A DNA stretch of 60,971 nt from Bradyrhizobium sp. Ai1a-2. GTDB taxonomy: Bacteria > Pseudomonadota > Alphaproteobacteria > Rhizobiales > Xanthobacteraceae. The notes below the pieces were generated by a model, which saw nothing but the letters and a program-made list of their open reading frames with translations, searched no databases and was not told the origin of the DNA. Positions 41,240-50,430 of the stretch are shown here, piece by piece. A program made the translations under genes and the position numbers. Within the stretch, counting starts at the first letter, position 1; every line of letters starts with the position of its first letter. Where the stretch lies: NCBI RefSeq assembly GCF_000426245.1, contig NZ_AUEZ01000055.1, forward strand, positions 1 to 60,971, in the 5' to 3' direction.

Positions 41240-42922
41240 ATGTCTATGGCTATCTCAACACTTGGCGGCGTAGGTCTCTTCCTGCTTGGGATGACCGTGA
41301 TGACGGAAGGCCTGAAGGCCCTGGCCGGCTCCGCCCTGCGCACGGTGCTTGCCAAGGCGGCTGCGACGCCGCTGCATGGCTCCTTCTGGGGCGCCATCAT
41401 CACGCTTCTGGTGCAATCCTCCAGTGCAACGACCATGACGACGATCGGTCTCGTCAGCGCGGGCCTGTTGACGTTCCAGCAAGGATTGGGCCTCGTCTTC
41501 GGCGCAAACGTCGGCACCACGGGGACCGGCTGGCTGGTCGCGCTGATCGGCGTCCGTGTCTCGCTCACGGCCGCGGCACTGCCGATGATCTTTGTTGGCG
41601 CGCTGACCAAGCTTCTGGCCCGCGGGCGGATATCCGGGATGGGCGCCGCTCTCGCCGGGTTCGGGCTTGTGCTTTTTGGGCTGACGACCCTGCAGCAGGG
41701 CATGGGCGGGCTGGCCGAACGGTTGCACCCGGCGGATCTGCCTGCCGTCCTCGCCGGTCCCGACGCGCGGTGGTGGTCGGGCCTGTTCGGCGTGCTGGCG
41801 CTGGTCGTGGTCGGGCTGGTAATGACCGCGCTGATGCAGTCGTCGACCGCCGCCGTCGCGGTCACGTTGTCCGCCTACTTCGCCGGTGCGGTCGGGCTCG
41901 ACCAGGGCTGTGCGCTGATCATCGGCCAGAACATCGGAACTGCGACGAGTTCCGCCCTGGCCGCGATCGGCGCGAGCACCACCGCCAAGCGGCTGGCGAT
42001 CGCCTATGTGCTTTTCAAGCTTATCGCTGCCGTTATCGCGCTGGCGCTCTTTCCCGTCGTCATCCCCCTGCTTGTGCGTGCCTCGAACACCGTCGATGGC
42101 GTCACGCTGCTGGCCGGGTATCACACGGCGTACAATGTTGTCGGCGTGGTGGTCCTGCTGCCGCTGGTCAACTGGTTCACGCGGCTGGTCGAGCGTATCC
42201 TGCCCGAGCGCGGCTCGCCGCTCACGCGGTGCCTCGATCCCTCGGCGCTTGAGACCCCGATCGTGGCGGTGGAAGCGGTGCGGCGAACGATCGCGCGCGC
42301 GCTCGCAACGGTATGCGCTTCGATCGAGGCGGCGCTGGCCGGCCGGGCTGAACCGATCCGACTGGGGAAGGACACCGCGTCGGTGCAGGACGCCGCCGAT
42401 GCCTTGCGCCAGGCACAAATATTCCTGTCGGACGTAACCGGACCGCCTGAGAACGACGACGAGCAACAGCGTCTCACGAGCACATTGCACGCACTCGACC
42501 ATGCGTCCCGACTGACGGAAATGGCAAATGGCGGAATCAATTTCGGCTCGGTGGGTGGCGGACCGGAGGACATTCGCGCCGGAGAGCTATGCGCAGAAGC
42601 AATGCGAAGCGCCGCCGCGATTGCACGCGAGGTGGCAGCGCCGGCCCGCGCCGCCGGATCGCCGCAGGTCATGCCGGCCTCGCCTGGCGCCGACGTCATG
42701 GCCGGTCCGCGCGCAACTGACGAGGCCATCGCCGAGCTCGAACGTTGTGCGACGCAACTTGGCGAGATGCTGCACACCCACCGCAGCGCGACGCTTGGCG
42801 CGGTCGCCAATGGAACGCTTACCGCCGACGCGGCGCTGGTTCGCGTCGAAACGGTTCGAAGCCTCGAAGCGCTGTCGCGTCACGCCTGGCGCTCTGCGGC
42901 CCATCTCCTCGGACGCGGCTAG
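41240..42922 (+). CDS. Na/Pi cotransporter family protein
   Basis: This 560-residue membrane protein has two inverted repeats with the NptA/PhoN signature: LLVQSSSATTMTTIGLVSAG in the first and ALMQSSTAAVAVTLSA in the second, each followed by GxNxGT (GANVGTTGT and GQNIGTATS). The C-terminal 200 residues are helical and resemble a PhoU-like domain. It likely imports phosphate, or a similar anion, with sodium. Start ATG 41240 follows CAGGAGACC; an extended frame to 41033 is rejected. It is 219 bp behind the operon. Its stop TAG lies in a palindromic repeat. Confidence 0.87.
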   Translation: MSMAISTLGGVGLFLLGMTVMTEGLKALAGSALRTVLAKAAATPLHGSFWGAIITLLVQSSSATTMTTIGLVSAGLLTFQQGLGLVFGANVGTTGTGWLVALIGVRVSLTAAALPMIFVGALTKLLARGRISGMGAALAGFGLVLFGLTTLQQGMGGLAERLHPADLPAVLAGPDARWWSGLFGVLALVVVGLVMTALMQSSTAAVAVTLSAYFAGAVGLDQGCALIIGQNIGTATSSALAAIGASTTAKRLAIAYVLFKLIAAVIALALFPVVIPLLVRASNTVDGVTLLAGYHTAYNVVGVVVLLPLVNWFTRLVERILPERGSPLTRCLDPSALETPIVAVEAVRRTIARALATVCASIEAALAGRAEPIRLGKDTASVQDAADALRQAQIFLSDVTGPPENDDEQQRLTSTLHALDHASRLTEMANGGINFGSVGGGPEDIRAGELCAEAMRSAAAIAREVAAPARAAGSPQVMPASPGADVMAGPRATDEAIAELERCATQLGEMLHTHRSATLGAVANGTLTADAALVRVETVRSLEALSRHAWRSAAHLLGRG

Positions 42923-43022
42923 AGCCTATTCGGTTCTGATTGAATCAGAACCGAAGCTCTAGATTCTTGTTCTGACGTTTTCTTCACGCGAACCGCTATC
43001 CACTTCGCTCGAAAACGCTCTG
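42919..43022. repeat. Palindromic repeat, TAGAGC family (inverted copy)
   Basis: The copy begins CTAGAGCCTATTCGGTTCTG with the perfect GGTTCTGATT/AATCAGAACC hairpin and continues to GAAAACGCTCTGG. It is in the same orientation as the copy at 10639 and inverted relative to 7598 and 44192. Its first TAG is the stop codon of the Na/Pi transporter. Confidence 0.85.
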
Positions 43023-43189
43023 GCTTTGGATAACGTCAACCTTTCGCACCAATCAGACATCGACAGGCTTCGCTACGCATCTGCACCGTGTGATCTCAAA
43101 AATTTGAATCACCGATGTGAGCCAACTCACATCGACCCCGCAAATTTGGTCCCAGCGTCAAGCGGGGCACTTCAACGCGGGAGAGAGAA

Positions 43190-43435
43190 ATGCGCACCTT
43201 GCTTCTTGCCCTCGCGACGTCCGCGACCGTCTTCGCAACTGCTGTAACCCCGGTCGCAGCTAGCGAGTATCGGTTTTGCCTCCAAGGCGAAGAGTTTGCT
43301 GGCGGAGGCGATTGTGGATTCACCAGCTACCAGCAATGTCAGGCTGCCGCATCAGGCCGCACGGCCTTCTGCGGCGCCAATCTTGGCCTTGCTGCTATCC
43401 CGACGACGAATCGCGTCAAACCGCGCCATCACTGA
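43190..43435 (+). CDS. DUF3551 domain small secreted protein
   Basis: This 81-residue protein has a signal peptide (MRTLLLALATSATVFATAVTPVAA) followed by SEYRFCLQGEEFAGGGDCGFTSYQQCQAAASG, the DUF3551 motif with cysteines spaced as in other members and the YxxC...C-x-F-x-x-x-x-Q-C pattern. This family is strongly expanded in Bradyrhizobium and of unknown function. The ATG at 43190 follows GGGAGAGAG. No neighbours suggest a role. Confidence 0.85.
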   Translation: MRTLLLALATSATVFATAVTPVAASEYRFCLQGEEFAGGGDCGFTSYQQCQAAASGRTAFCGANLGLAAIPTTNRVKPRHH

Positions 43436-43889
43436 CGCCGCGCGCGTCGTGAGACAATCAGATGGCCTGGTCCGCTGTGCATTGTAAGGCGAGATCGATC
43501 ATGTGATGGCAGCGGCCAGGTCTGATATTGGCCCTCGACTGGCGGGCGCCTTGGTTCCGAATACACCGTACAGGAGCCGTCGACGCTCGCCTTCATGCTC
43601 TTTCCTCTGCTCACAGAGGCCGTGCAGCCAAGCGTCGTCTGATCGCGAGAGCCATCCTCGGCCGCAACAATCTGGCGGTTGCATCGAATTTTAGGAATAT
43701 CTCGAAGCGACTTTTCAAAAGTTTGCGTTACGTGTTGCGTCATGAGCACCGATACACACTCTGCTCGCGCGACTTAGCTCTGCGGGCTAGCGAAACCGAC
43801 ACGTAAACCCTTCCCAATCCCACGAAAGCGATGGCCGCAGGCGTCCTCGTCTGCGAACGGCGGAACTTTGCCCGTGAACAGGACCGACG
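43436..43889. other. Intergenic stretch with no confident gene
   Basis: Several short open frames on both strands cross this region, but none has a clear ribosome binding site or recognisable product. One minus-strand frame (43429-43749) has the most protein-like composition. I see no repeat, terminator or RNA gene. Confidence 0.3.
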
Positions 43890-44195
43890 ATGACCGTCTC
43901 ACACTTGAGCTTCCGCGTGCCCTACTCTGCCAACCGGGACTGTGTGATCATAATCAAGCCCCAGAGGGAGGCTTACCAGGCCGTCTGCGTCGACGCTGCG
44001 ACCAGGCGGACTATCGGAAGCCCATCCCTCCCGCGCGATTCCGACGGTGCCAGGCCGCAGGTCTCGGCCGCCGAGGTCATTGGCAGGATCGGCCGCTATC
44101 GCCTGGCCTCCGCCGCCGTCGACCTCGAGGTCGACGAGCTGGCGGACCGCAGCCGCCGGATATCCAGCCGGTTGCGGACGCGCCGGCGTTCCTAG
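43890..44195 (+). CDS. Small hypothetical protein
   Basis: This 101-residue protein starts at ATG 43890 (MTVSHLSFRVPY), with a weak ACAGGACC site upstream. Its composition is Arg/Asp/Ala-rich with no signal peptide or membrane segment, and ends RLRTRRRS. It is not recognised. The stop TAG is provided by the TAGAGC repeat at 44192, so the original C-terminus may have been changed. Support is modest: frame length, plausible start and no competing frame. Confidence 0.4.
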   Translation: MTVSHLSFRVPYSANRDCVIIIKPQREAYQAVCVDAATRRTIGSPSLPRDSDGARPQVSAAEVIGRIGRYRLASAAVDLEVDELADRSRRISSRLRTRRRS

Positions 44196-44296
44196 AGCGT
44201 TTTCGAGCGAAGTGGACACCGCTTCGCGTGAAGAAAACGCGTCAAAACAGGAATCGAGAGCTTCGGTTCTGATTCAGTCAGAACCGAAAATGCTCC
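44192..44296. repeat. Palindromic repeat, TAGAGC family
   Basis: CTAGAGCGTTTTCGAGCGAA opens a copy that is colinear with 7598-7697, including GAGCTTCGGTTCTGATTCAG and the complementary CTGATTCAGTCAGAACC. Its last bases are diverged (GAAAATGCTCCA). The opening TAG is the stop of the hypothetical protein gene upstream, and the far end lies 25 bp from the P450 stop. Confidence 0.85.
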
Positions 44297-44320
44297 AGCG
44301 CGGAAATTTTCCGGACCGTT

Positions 44321-45562
44321 TTACGGCTTCCAGGAGACGCGCATGACGTCCGCGCGGCGGATTCCGAAATGACCGCTGATTTTCGGCGGCACATCCAGGT
44401 TGAGTTGCGGTATGCGGGCGGCGATCGCGCCGAGGCTTTCCTCCAATTCGGCGCGGGCGATCGCCTCGCCGATGCACCGATGCGCACCATAGCCAAAGAT
44501 CGGATGCAGCCGTGGCTGGTTGGTGCGATGGATATCGAAGACATCCGGGCGATCGTAGGCCATCTCGTCACGCGTGGCCGACATGGTTGATAACATGACA
44601 AGCTGGCCGGCCGGGATGACGGTCCCGCCAACATCGACATCCTCGCTGGTGACCCTTGCGGTCCCCCCGACGCTCGGTTCGAAGCGCATCGCTTCGGCGA
44701 CCGCGCCTGAAAGCAGATCCGGATCGCGACACACCTGCTCCCATTGCTCGCGATGCTGAAGCAGAAGAGCGACCTGTATTGCGATCGCAACCCTGGTGGT
44801 ATCGGTGCCACCGACGATCAGTGCAAAGATCTGGTAAAGCATCTCCGCAGGGGACATTTCACCGGCTTCGGTAGCTGCAGCCAGGAACGCAGACAGGAAA
44901 TCCCCGCGCGGCCTGCGGCGACGTTCGTCAAGGACTTTGTCGACATACTCGCGTAGCCGCTGCCCTGCCTTCTCGACCTCGACGACTTCGTCCGGACCCA
45001 GCCCGAGAAAGAAGGCCTTGGTCACCACATAGACCAGCAGCGTAAACTCAGGGATGTCCTCGCGCGGGAGTCCCAAAAGATCGGCAATGACGCGGGCGGG
45101 CATTTTGGCCGCGAACTCATCGAAGAAATTGACCTCGCCTATCCCGTACCATTCCTCGATGAGGTCCTCGGCCGCACGGCGAATACTCGGACGCATCTCA
45201 TTAATCGCGCGGGCAGCAAATAATCGTGAAAACGGCGCACGGCGCCGCCGATGTGCATCGCCGTCAGCCGTCAGCATGCCATAGTCGAATGCATCGAATA
45301 TCGTTCCGCTGTTGAAGCCCTGCGTCTCGGCAAAGACCGTTCCGACGGCGTGCAAGCGCGGATCCTTGCTCACACAATCAACATCGGAAAAGCGCAGCAC
45401 GAAATATCCACCGGTCTCTTGCAACAGCACCACCGGGAATTGCTTGCGGTAGGCACGGAACACAGCGTGAGGGTCCGCCTCAAGTTCCTTCAGGGTAACC
45501 GTTGGGATTTCGTGGCTCGCGCGGCTAACGGAAGAATTCTTGGCGCTGATCTCTGCCCTCAT
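44321..45562 (-). CDS. Cytochrome P450 (second of two)
   Basis: This 413-residue soluble P450 has the heme loop FGYGAHRCIGEAIAR (Cys363), the ExxR in AEAMRFEPS, and the I-helix IVGGTDTTRVA with the acid-threonine pair intact. It resembles bacterial P450s of the CYP family acting on terpenoid or fatty substrates, but no CYP class can be given. ATG 45562 gives MRAEISAKNSSV. It lies 168 bp downstream of the quinoprotein gene in the same direction, so the two may share a transcript. No redox partner is encoded nearby. Confidence 0.9.
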   Translation of the reverse strand: MRAEISAKNSSVSRASHEIPTVTLKELEADPHAVFRAYRKQFPVVLLQETGGYFVLRFSDVDCVSKDPRLHAVGTVFAETQGFNSGTIFDAFDYGMLTADGDAHRRRRAPFSRLFAARAINEMRPSIRRAAEDLIEEWYGIGEVNFFDEFAAKMPARVIADLLGLPREDIPEFTLLVYVVTKAFFLGLGPDEVVEVEKAGQRLREYVDKVLDERRRRPRGDFLSAFLAAATEAGEMSPAEMLYQIFALIVGGTDTTRVAIAIQVALLLQHREQWEQVCRDPDLLSGAVAEAMRFEPSVGGTARVTSEDVDVGGTVIPAGQLVMLSTMSATRDEMAYDRPDVFDIHRTNQPRLHPIFGYGAHRCIGEAIARAELEESLGAIAARIPQLNLDVPPKISGHFGIRRADVMRVSWKP

Positions 45563-45730
45563 CGTACAGTCTCCGCTTTCAACATGCCCGGTTCATGAAG
45601 GGGGAATCTTGATCGCGCGGAGTTACAGCTCGGTTTCGCAGAAACTATCAGTCCGTTACGTTCGTAACGCGCCCGATCTCCGGCGGGCGCGCGAGGCTTT
45701 CCGCATTGGCTCTTCTCGGTCCGTCCCACA

Positions 45731-47578
45731 TCAGGGCTGGCTCACCTCGAACGCGAGCAGCGCGTTACCGGGAATGCCGCCCCATTGCGCGTAGCCTGAA
45801 TTGACATAGAGCATGCCGTCCACGATGACCGGGCCCGGCCCGTCCATCGCACCGCCGTGCGCCGCGATGCCGTTCACCGTTTTGTAGTCGCGCGCGGTGT
45901 CGAATTCCCAGAGCAGCCGCGCATCGTCGGACGCATAGGCGCGCAGATAGCCGCTCACGCTGCCGGAGAAGACAACACCAGGAATGGCGCTGACGGCCGC
46001 AGAGAGGGCTGGACTGCATCGCTCGCGGTCATCACAGGGGACCGGCGCCACTTGCATGGTGACCTTGCCGTCAGCCAGATTCAGCCCGAACAGACCGCCG
46101 CCTGCATTCGGATCGAGACGCCTTGTGCCGTCGCGCAGAAACCGCACGTCGGAGTTCGCGACATAGACCCGCTCCTGATCCGCGGCAGAGCCCCATTCCA
46201 TGCCGCCCAGCGGTCCTCCCTTGCCGACCCGCGTTTGCCAGAGGATCTTGCCCTCATCATCAGGATCGAAAGCGTGGACGACCCCTGACTTCTGCCCGAT
46301 GACCAGCATGCGGCGTCCATCCGACAAGCTCACCAGGATCGGCGATTGGCCGAAATCGTGGTCCGGACCGGGATCTTCCGGACAGTTGGTCTTGTCGTAG
46401 CCGTAGCAGGCGACGACATAGCTGTCCTTGGGCGTCGCCTGCCGATGCCACAACATCCGACCGGTCTTCAGGTCGAACGCAATGATGGAGTCGCTCGTAT
46501 CCGCGGGCGGGTTCGAATAGGAGTTGCTGGTCGCGATGTATAGCGCCTGGCGCTTCACGTCGATCGTTGGCGCCGACCAGACCGAGGCGCCGGACGGACC
46601 GTAAAGCTGCACCCCCATGGCATTCCTGGTCGTCGGACGTGGCGTCTCGGGGATCGTGTACGACTTCCAGATCGGCCCGCCGGTCGCCGCGTCAAGGGCC
46701 ACCACGCTGCCGCGAAACGTGCAGCATTCGTAGGAGGCTCGCGAGCCGGTTGCTTCCTCGATGGAGGAGACCGGAACGTAGAGGACGCCGGAAAACAGAG
46801 CCGGCGTGCCGGTAATCCGGGCGGCCGGATGGTCTTCCACCTTCTGCTTCCAGATCAGCGCGCCCGCTGTTGCATCCACGGCGTAGGCATTGGCGCGGAC
46901 GTCGCCGAAGAAAATCGCGAACTCATTCTTGCCCGGGAGCGGACCGAAGCTGATTGCGGTGCGCACCGGCGCGTCCGTCGCCAGCGTCCAGAACGTGCAG
47001 CCGCTCCTGGCGTCGAGCGCGCGCACCTTGCTATCGGCGCCGCCGACAAACAGCATGCCGCCGATCACGGCCGGCTGGGCATTGGCGCTGGAGACGCCCG
47101 GAAAGCCGAACGCCCATTTCAGGCGCAACCGTGGCACCTGGTCCGCCCTCAGCCCCGCCATCTCGGCGGCTTGAAACCGGCTGTTGTTGAGGTCTGCGCC
47201 CCAGCCGATCCATCGCGGCCGGTCGAGCGCCCCATCGAAGCCGCGGGCTTCGTCCACGCAGTGTCCCGCCGCATCCGCCTTTATGGCGGGAGCGCTGTCG
47301 CCAGCGAGTTTTCCGGTCACGAAGGAGGCGATCGCTTTGCGCTCGTCGTCTGTTCGATCCTTGACCATGGGAGCCATGCTCCCCGCCGTAATTGCCCTGA
47401 GCACATGCTCGAACGCCATCGATTGCAATGCGGCGCGGTTGGGGATGCGGCTTTGCGGGTCGCCGGCGTCGTGGCACTGGGCGCAGTGCCGCGCGTAAAG
47501 CTCGGCACCCGTCTGCTCGGCGGTGGCGGGAAGGCAGGACCAGATCAGCAGGCCGACGGCCGCAGCGCTCAATCTCAT
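45731..47578 (-). CDS. PQQ-dependent quinoprotein dehydrogenase with N-terminal cytochrome c domain
   Basis: This 615-residue periplasmic protein has a signal peptide (MRLSAAAVGLLIWSCLPATA), a c-type heme domain (Cys32-x2-Cys35-His36 in CAQCH) and an eight-bladed PQQ propeller. The ASYECCTFRGSVVALDA segment holds the adjacent cysteines of quinoprotein alcohol dehydrogenases. The heme domain at the N-terminus and the overall order match polyvinyl-alcohol dehydrogenase-type enzymes rather than methanol dehydrogenases. ATG 47578 follows GGGGGGAG. It would pass electrons from an alcohol via PQQ and heme to the respiratory chain. No PQQ synthesis genes are in the window. Confidence 0.88.
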   Translation of the reverse strand: MRLSAAAVGLLIWSCLPATAEQTGAELYARHCAQCHDAGDPQSRIPNRAALQSMAFEHVLRAITAGSMAPMVKDRTDDERKAIASFVTGKLAGDSAPAIKADAAGHCVDEARGFDGALDRPRWIGWGADLNNSRFQAAEMAGLRADQVPRLRLKWAFGFPGVSSANAQPAVIGGMLFVGGADSKVRALDARSGCTFWTLATDAPVRTAISFGPLPGKNEFAIFFGDVRANAYAVDATAGALIWKQKVEDHPAARITGTPALFSGVLYVPVSSIEEATGSRASYECCTFRGSVVALDAATGGPIWKSYTIPETPRPTTRNAMGVQLYGPSGASVWSAPTIDVKRQALYIATSNSYSNPPADTSDSIIAFDLKTGRMLWHRQATPKDSYVVACYGYDKTNCPEDPGPDHDFGQSPILVSLSDGRRMLVIGQKSGVVHAFDPDDEGKILWQTRVGKGGPLGGMEWGSAADQERVYVANSDVRFLRDGTRRLDPNAGGGLFGLNLADGKVTMQVAPVPCDDRERCSPALSAAVSAIPGVVFSGSVSGYLRAYASDDARLLWEFDTARDYKTVNGIAAHGGAMDGPGPVIVDGMLYVNSGYAQWGGIPGNALLAFEVSQP

Positions 47579-47773
47579 GAGGCTCCCCCCTGGGCGCGAC
47601 GATCCGAACCTGTCGTCTCGGAAGGTCCGCAACCTGGGATGATAGCGTGATCGGGAAACCTCGAACAGTTACAACGGACGTCGCGACCATGACCACCAGC
47701 TCATGTTGCGGGGCAAGCAGTGATACGGGAGGAACTTCAATAGCCGTCAGCTCGTTCAGACTGGACGCCACGC

Positions 47774-47878
47774 CTAGAGCATGATCGGGAAAAGTGGAAA
47801 CCGGTTTTCCGAAAAGATCATGCTCGAACAAAAAAATGCGATCATGATCCGATTCCGTCCAATCGGATCATGATCGAG
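47774..47878. repeat. GCATGATCGGGAAAAGTGG repeat and adjoining palindrome
   Basis: CTAGAGCATGATCGGGAAAAGTGG...GAAAAGATCATGCTCG is a full copy, followed by a second dyad (ATCATGATCCGATT / AATCGGATCATGAT). It fills most of the 379-bp gap between the quinoprotein and dodecin genes. The remainder shows nothing else. Confidence 0.8.
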
Positions 47879-47957
47879 GCCGACCGATCCTGGGCGGACG
47901 GAGCAGCAATCCGGATGCGCCGCGAATGACCTGAAACCACTTGCAAGGGAGCTTGCC

Positions 47958-48182
47958 ATGCCGACGACAGCCGAGAAAGACCACGTCTACAAGATCCTGG
48001 ACCTCGTCGGATCGTCCGAGAAGAGCATCGAGGATGCGATCCAGAACGCCATCGCCCGCGCCGCGAAGACCATTCGCGAGATGAAGTGGTTCGAAGTCGT
48101 GCAGACGCGAGGCCACATCGAGAATGGCACCGTCCGCCATTACCAGGTCACGCTGCGGGTTGGATTCACATTGGAGGAGTGA
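47958..48182 (+). CDS. Dodecin family flavin-binding protein
   Basis: This 74-residue dodecin has the start DHVYKILDLVGSSEKSIEDAIQNAIARAAKTI followed by KWFEVVQTRGHIENG. Dodecins form dodecamers that store riboflavin or FAD; the tryptophan in MKWFEV stacks on the isoalloxazine ring. ATG 47958 has AGGGAGCTTGCC upstream. It lies between the repeat and a long-chain acyl-CoA ligase gene. Confidence 0.93.
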   Translation: MPTTAEKDHVYKILDLVGSSEKSIEDAIQNAIARAAKTIREMKWFEVVQTRGHIENGTVRHYQVTLRVGFTLEE

Positions 48183-48297
48183 GCCCGGCATTGCCGGCGC
48201 GCGACATACCCGTTCTTGCGCTAGGTCAAATCCTTGAAGTAGCCCCCATGCGACAGGTCTATGCTTTTGTTGATGCTTAACCTCGTCGGGAGGCTAC

Positions 48298-50154
48298 GTG
48301 CAGGTCGAGGAACGATCCGGCGCCGCTTTGATCGCGCCAACAAGCATGCCGGACACGCTTGCGCAGGTCCGCACGCTGCCCGAATTGCTGCGTTGGCGCG
48401 TCCGGGTGACGCCTGATACGGAAGCATACCGGCATTTCGATGCGGCAGCCGGGCGCTGGGTCAGCCATTCCTGGCACGAGATCGATCTCGAACTCGACCG
48501 CTGGCGGCGCGCCCTCGCCGCCGAGGCGTTTGCGGCCGGCGAGCGCGTCGCCATCCTGATGCCCAATGGCATCGAGCATATCGCGATGGACCAGGCCGCA
48601 TTGTCGCGCGGCCTCGTGCCGGTGCCGATGCACGCGATCGATAATCCCGAAAGCATCGTCTACATTCTGAAGGATTCCGCGGCGTCGCTGTTGCTGGTCG
48701 ACACCATCGACCGCTGGCGGATCCTCGCCAGCGCCGGCGCGCCGACGGATGCGCTCAAGCGTGTCGTCTGCGCATATCTGCAAGGCACCGAAAACCCGGC
48801 AGCGACGGACCATCGCGTCGTGGCGCTGAAATCCTGGCTGGAGCGCGGACAAGTGGCCGAGGCCATCATCAACGACGTGGCGCTGGCGCAGGATGATCTT
48901 GCCGCGATCGTCTTCACCTCCGGCACGACCGGGCGTCCCAAGGGCGTCATGCTCTCGCAGGGCAACATCGTGGCGAACGTCAAGGCGATCCACGCGCGCA
49001 TCGCCGCCAGTCCGAATGATATCTTCCTGTCGTTCCTGCCGCTGTCGCATACCTTCGAGCGCACCGGCGGCTACTACTATCCGATCGCGGCCGGCGCCTG
49101 TGTCGCCTATGCGCGATCGGTGCAGCAGCTTCCGGACGATCTGAAGCAGGTGCGGCCGACAGTACTGATCTCCGTGCCGCGGATCTATGAGCGCATCTAT
49201 GCACTGATCATGCAGCACAGCGAGGCGGCCGGTCGGTTCGAACGCGAACTGCTCGACCTGACGGTAGCCGTCGGCGGACGACGCTTTGATGCGAAGCAAG
49301 AAGGCCGCAACCCGTCGCTGTCCGACCGGATGGTCTGGCCGCTTCTCAAGCGTCTGGTCGCCGACAAGGTGCTGGCTCAGTTCGGCGGGCGGTTGCGCGT
49401 GGCCGTCAGTGGTGGCGCGGCGATCGGCGAGCGGGTGATCCGGCTGTTCCTGGCACTCGGACTGGACATCCTGCAGGGCTATGGCATGACCGAGACGTCA
49501 CCCGTCGTCTCCGTCAATACCGCAGATGATAACGACCCTCGCTCGGTCGGCCGGCCACTCGACGGTATCGAAGTCAGGATCAGTGAGGATCAGGAGCTGC
49601 AGGTGCGGGGGCCAAGCGTGATGCTCGGCTATTGGCACCGGCCGGAAGAGACGCATCGGGTCAAGGAAGCCGACGGATGGCTTCACACTGGCGATCAAGC
49701 GCGGATCGAAAATGGCCGCATCAGCATCACTGGCCGCATCAAGGACATCCTGGTGACTTCGACCGGCGAGAAGATCGCGCCCGTCGATCTCGAAACCGCA
49801 ATCCTCGCCGATCCCTTGTTCGAGCAGGCCATGGTGATCGGCGAGAACCGTCCCTTTCTCGCCGCGCTCGTGGTGCTGAATGCGAAGGCCTGGGAGCGGG
49901 AGAAGGCCAGGCTGGCGGGCAGCAGTGCGGAGGCGGAAACCGCATTCCTCGTCAAACGGATCGCAGAGGCCGTCAAAGCCTACCCTGCCTATGCGACACC
50001 GCGCGCGGTATGGTGGACGCTAGAGCCATGGACCATTGCCGCTGGCCTGCTGACACCGACGCTGAAGAACAAGCGCCCGGCGCTCGAACATCGCTTTGCC
50101 GCCGAGATCGAACAGATCTACGTGCGTAGGCCACCGCAAGGACGAGCGGTGTGA
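48298..50154 (+). CDS. Long-chain acyl-CoA synthetase (FadD15-type AMP-dependent ligase)
   Basis: This 618-residue ligase activates long-chain fatty acids to acyl-CoA. The ATP motif is VFTSGTTGRPKGVMLSQ, with the later QGYGMTETSPVVSVN and GWLHTGDQARIENGRISITGRIKDI. The FAD15/eukaryote-like length with an SHTFERTGGYYYPI segment places it with long-chain enzymes. Start is GTG 48298 with GTCGGGAGG upstream. It is downstream of dodecin by 115 bp, but the two have no obvious functional link. Confidence 0.9.
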   Translation: MQVEERSGAALIAPTSMPDTLAQVRTLPELLRWRVRVTPDTEAYRHFDAAAGRWVSHSWHEIDLELDRWRRALAAEAFAAGERVAILMPNGIEHIAMDQAALSRGLVPVPMHAIDNPESIVYILKDSAASLLLVDTIDRWRILASAGAPTDALKRVVCAYLQGTENPAATDHRVVALKSWLERGQVAEAIINDVALAQDDLAAIVFTSGTTGRPKGVMLSQGNIVANVKAIHARIAASPNDIFLSFLPLSHTFERTGGYYYPIAAGACVAYARSVQQLPDDLKQVRPTVLISVPRIYERIYALIMQHSEAAGRFERELLDLTVAVGGRRFDAKQEGRNPSLSDRMVWPLLKRLVADKVLAQFGGRLRVAVSGGAAIGERVIRLFLALGLDILQGYGMTETSPVVSVNTADDNDPRSVGRPLDGIEVRISEDQELQVRGPSVMLGYWHRPEETHRVKEADGWLHTGDQARIENGRISITGRIKDILVTSTGEKIAPVDLETAILADPLFEQAMVIGENRPFLAALVVLNAKAWEREKARLAGSSAEAETAFLVKRIAEAVKAYPAYATPRAVWWTLEPWTIAAGLLTPTLKNKRPALEHRFAAEIEQIYVRRPPQGRAV

Positions 50155-50167
50155 CAGGCCGATATCC

Positions 50168-50256
50168 CGTAGGATGGGTAGAGCGAAGCGAAACCCATCA
50201 GCGTCGGAGCAAATGGGCACAAATGGTGGGTTTCGCTTCGCTCTACCCACCCTACG
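50168..50256. repeat. Palindromic repeat, CGTAGGATGGGTAGAGCG family
   Basis: CGTAGGATGGGTAGAGCGAA and TTCGCTTCGCTCTACCCACC are inverted ends, with GAAACCCATC/GGTGGGTTTC inside. A second copy lies at 60486-60572 and a fused end at 7588. It lies 12 bp after the acyl-CoA synthetase stop. Confidence 0.85.
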
Positions 50257-50430
50257 ATTCCGATTCGATCGTCAGGCAAATTGAGCGGCGTGGCCACGCT
50301 TGCGCCTTGTCATCTCGGCACCCTCAGCCGTGGCTTGACTCGCCTCGGCTCCTGTTGATGAAGTGAGCCAAGCCACACCATCCAAGACACAAAGAGCGGC
50401 TGCGAGCAGCCCACTAAATGGAAACGCCTC

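Noticed and set aside
43429..43806. Overlapping short frames on both strands after DUF3551
   Set aside because: No ribosome binding site, no recognisable motif, and competing frames of similar length.
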